DNA from: Lewinella sp038528965
GTDB taxonomy: Bacteria > Bacteroidota > Bacteroidia > Chitinophagales > Saprospiraceae
Assembly: GCA_038528965.1 (NCBI GenBank)
Contig: JBCBEC010000029.1
Span: 27,393 to 91,392 of the forward strand
Length of the DNA: 64,000 nucleotides
Reading direction: 5' to 3'
Part shown: positions 62,115 through 64,000 of the stretch, in pieces
How the letters are laid out: every line of letters begins with the position of its first letter
How positions within the stretch are numbered: the first letter of the stretch is position 1
Position numbers and translations under genes: made by a program
The notes under the pieces: model-generated
What the model was told of the DNA's origin: nothing
What the model saw: only the letters and a program-made list of their open reading frames with translations
Databases searched by the model: none

Positions 62115-64000
62115 ATGAAACACCTAATACTATTACCTCTCTTTTTACTCCTATGTCAAATTGGATTAGCGCAGACCACGCCGCAAGGCATTAATTACCA
62201 AACAGTCATTCGCGATCAATCTACCGGGCAACCTTTAGCAAACACCGCCGTTGAGTTGAGCTTTGTCATTCGTAACAATACGGCCATTGGACCTATTGTT
62301 TACCAAGAAGAAATCGGTGACAACACCGACGAATTCGGGCTATTCAACCACATCATTGGGCAAGGCACGCCTATCATCGGTGACCTGTCCACGGTTGACT
62401 GGGGAAATGGCCCTAAATTTCTCGAAATTCTTCTGGCCATTGAGGGGGCCCCGGCTATGTCAATCGGTACAACCCAGCTGTGGAGTGTCCCTTTCGCACT
62501 CTTTGCCGCAGAAACGGGTCGGGCAAGTCACCAATGGCTTCTGGGCTCGGGCGTACCTCCCGAAATTATTGGCGAAGACGGTGATCTGTACCTCGACAAT
62601 ACTACGGGTGAATACTACCAAAAAGAAAGTGGTGTCTGGTTGCTTGTTGGCACGTTGCAAGGCCCACAAGGAGAGCTGGGACCTAGCGGAATGAATGGTA
62701 ACGGCATTACTGATATTGCCGACAATGGAGATGGTTCACTCACTATAACTTTAGACGACGGTAGCTCTTACAACGTCTTGGGCTTGGTGGGTCCTGCGGG
62801 AGATCCCGGAGAACCGGGTCCACAAGGGGCACCAGGCAATGGCATTGCCGATATTATGGACAATGGGGATGGCTCTATTACCATCGTTTTGGATAACGGA
62901 GGCTCTTTTGTCATCAGTAATCTTACCGGGCCTACTGGCCCAGCCGGTGAGGACGGAGAAACCGGTCCACCGGGACCAGCTGGAAATGGGATCGCAGAAG
63001 TGATCGACAATGGTGATGGTTCCATCACTATCGTTTTGGATGATAACGCTTCGACCACCATTCAAGGGGTTACTGGCCCCGAGGGACCGGAAGGGCCCGA
63101 AGGACCAGAAGGGCCGCAGGGGCCAATAGGAGCTGAAGGTCCAGAAGGTCCAATTGGCGCAACCGGACCAAGCGGACCAGCAGGCAACGGTATTGCCACC
63201 ATTGACGACAATGGTAATGGTACACTAACCATCACCCTCGATGATGGCAGCACGAGCACTGTTGGTGGCTTGGTAGGCCCGCAAGGTCCCATGGGAGAAG
63301 AAGGACCACAAGGCGAGCAAGGCCCTACTGGACCTACAGGTCCAACCGGTGCGACTGGCCCGCAAGGGCCCCAAGGGGAAAGCGGGCCATCCGGATCAAT
63401 GGGCCCCACCGGACCCACCGGCCCACAAGGAGCCACCTGGTTTAATGGTAGTGGAATGCCAGATAGCGCAATAGGATCGGATGGTGATTTTTACTTTCAG
63501 GAAAATGGTGACTACTTCAAAAAAGAAGGCGCTAGCTGGGCCTTACAGGGACAGCTGGACAGCAACCCAGGTGATGACCTGCTTAGCACCGATACATTCA
63601 GTGGAGAAGTATCGGGTCCATTTAATAATCTGACCGTAAATGCGCTGCGCGGACGCCCCATTGGGGGAATGCCGCCAGCGGCCGGACAAGGCTACTTCAT
63701 GGTTCATAATCCCGATACCGATCAATGGGAAGCCAAGCAATTGGCTGGTGATATTACCGGCGATTTTGATTCACTAGAAGTGACCGCTTTACGTGGACGC
63801 CCCATCGGCGGCATGCCACCAGCAGCCGGACAGGGCTACTTCCTCGTACACAATCCCGAGTCCGACCAGTGGGAAGCCAAGCAGCTAGCCGGTGATGTAA
63901 CCGGTGATTTTGATTCGCTAGAGGTGACCGCTTTACGTGGACGCCCCATCGGCGGCATGCCACCAGCAGCCGGACAGGGCTACTTCCTCGTACACAATCC
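62115..64000 (+). CDS. Secreted collagen-like repeat protein, 3' truncated by window end
   Basis: The ATG at 62115 opens a frame that stays open to the end of the window (about 628 residues visible). Signal peptide MKHLILLPLFLLLCQIGLAQ, then an N-terminal beta domain of the type seen in Bacteroidota surface fibres (GINYQTVIRDQSTGQPLANT, LWSVPFALFAAETG). From about residue 190 to 450, Gly-X-Y collagen-like blocks alternate with four modules of the type GNGIADIMDNGDGSITIVLD. From about 510 on, 48-residue repeats occur (ALRGRPIGGMPPAAGQGYF). A C-terminal domain outside the window is expected, possibly a T9SS or fibre-type tail. Likely a trimeric surface fibre. Confidence 0.9.
   Translation, partial: MKHLILLPLFLLLCQIGLAQTTPQGINYQTVIRDQSTGQPLANTAVELSFVIRNNTAIGPIVYQEEIGDNTDEFGLFNHIIGQGTPIIGDLSTVDWGNGPKFLEILLAIEGAPAMSIGTTQLWSVPFALFAAETGRASHQWLLGSGVPPEIIGEDGDLYLDNTTGEYYQKESGVWLLVGTLQGPQGELGPSGMNGNGITDIADNGDGSLTITLDDGSSYNVLGLVGPAGDPGEPGPQGAPGNGIADIMDNGDGSITIVLDNGGSFVISNLTGPTGPAGEDGETGPPGPAGNGIAEVIDNGDGSITIVLDDNASTTIQGVTGPEGPEGPEGPEGPQGPIGAEGPEGPIGATGPSGPAGNGIATIDDNGNGTLTITLDDGSTSTVGGLVGPQGPMGEEGPQGEQGPTGPTGPTGATGPQGPQGESGPSGSMGPTGPTGPQGATWFNGSGMPDSAIGSDGDFYFQENGDYFKKEGASWALQGQLDSNPGDDLLSTDTFSGEVSGPFNNLTVNALRGRPIGGMPPAAGQGYFMVHNPDTDQWEAKQLAGDITGDFDSLEVTALRGRPIGGMPPAAGQGYFLVHNPESDQWEAKQLAGDVTGDFDSLEVTALRGRPIGGMPPAAGQGYFLVHN
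63642..64000 (+). repeat. 144-bp tandem repeats in collagen-like gene
   Basis: Units begin at 63642, 63786 and 63930 (period 144 bases, 48 codons). Units 2 and 3 are nearly identical at the DNA level (for example ACCGCTTTACGTGGACGCCC occurs in both), while unit 1 is diverged. Recent duplication by slippage or recombination; copy number may be larger beyond the window. Confidence 0.85.

Noticed and set aside
62768..63436. Minus-strand Gly/Pro-rich open frames opposite the collagen-like gene
   Set aside because: They are the complement of GGx-CCx collagen codons. The plus-strand frame has a signal peptide and runs continuously from 62115, so the reverse frames are shadows.

Overview
The window reads as a chromosomal segment of a gliding or surface-rich member of the Bacteroidota, most likely close to the Saprospiria (Lewinella/Saprospiraceae-like). 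Evidence: long SprB-type repeats ending in a type IX secretion (T9SS) C-terminal sorting domain, a TANFOR-type domain, a hybrid two-component system (HTCS) with a periplasmic propeller, LytTR regulators, Sec signal peptides ending in ..AQ, lipoprotein signals, and promoters of the Bacteroidota type (TTG ... TAnnTTTG) instead of the E. coli type. No rRNA, tRNA or CRISPR array was recognised.

Layout. 2-2575: 3' part of an HTCS regulator. 3182-25529: four codirectional secreted genes (outer-membrane beta-barrel, 2011-aa TANFOR/FN3 protein, FN3-repeat protein, ~4000-aa SprB-repeat adhesin with T9SS tail), closed by a strong hairpin; this looks like one cell-surface system and is the best candidate for an undescribed assembly. 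25570-31742: WD40 lipoprotein, small unknown, class-C beta-lactamase-like hydrolase, Asp-box/Vps10-like propeller protein. 31856-35179: a REP-associated tyrosine transposase (RAYT) carrying a perfect palindrome inside its own reading frame, then two tandem paralogous envelope proteins. 35183-41053: Tex, a small unknown, a TRIC-like channel, DUF2188, and a LytTR regulator/DUF2306 pair separated by two 40-bp direct repeats.

41213-47407 (minus strand) is an ECF sigma factor operon (sigma, NTF2-like lipoprotein, four-helix membrane protein, FAD monooxygenase) whose last gene is split in two by an AT-rich insert with a single-chain type ISP/IIG restriction-modification enzyme; the insert has 12-bp inverted repeats at its edges and short direct repeats inside them.

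47745-64000: a TolB/FlgO-TPR-AraC regulator with a good promoter, rhodanese lipoprotein, CPBP-like membrane protein lacking the usual glutamates, DinB with an operator-like palindrome, M15 peptidase, DUF4291, an APC permease, two alpha/beta hydrolases, a transglutaminase fold without its cysteine, a pentapeptide-repeat protein fused to a TIR-like domain, and at the right edge a small T9SS cargo plus a collagen-like protein with 48-residue tandem repeats that runs out of the window.

Many start sites were moved inward from the longest open frame because the inner ATG gives a clean signal peptide or the known family start; this is stated per gene. All family assignments are from reading the translated sequence, not from searches.
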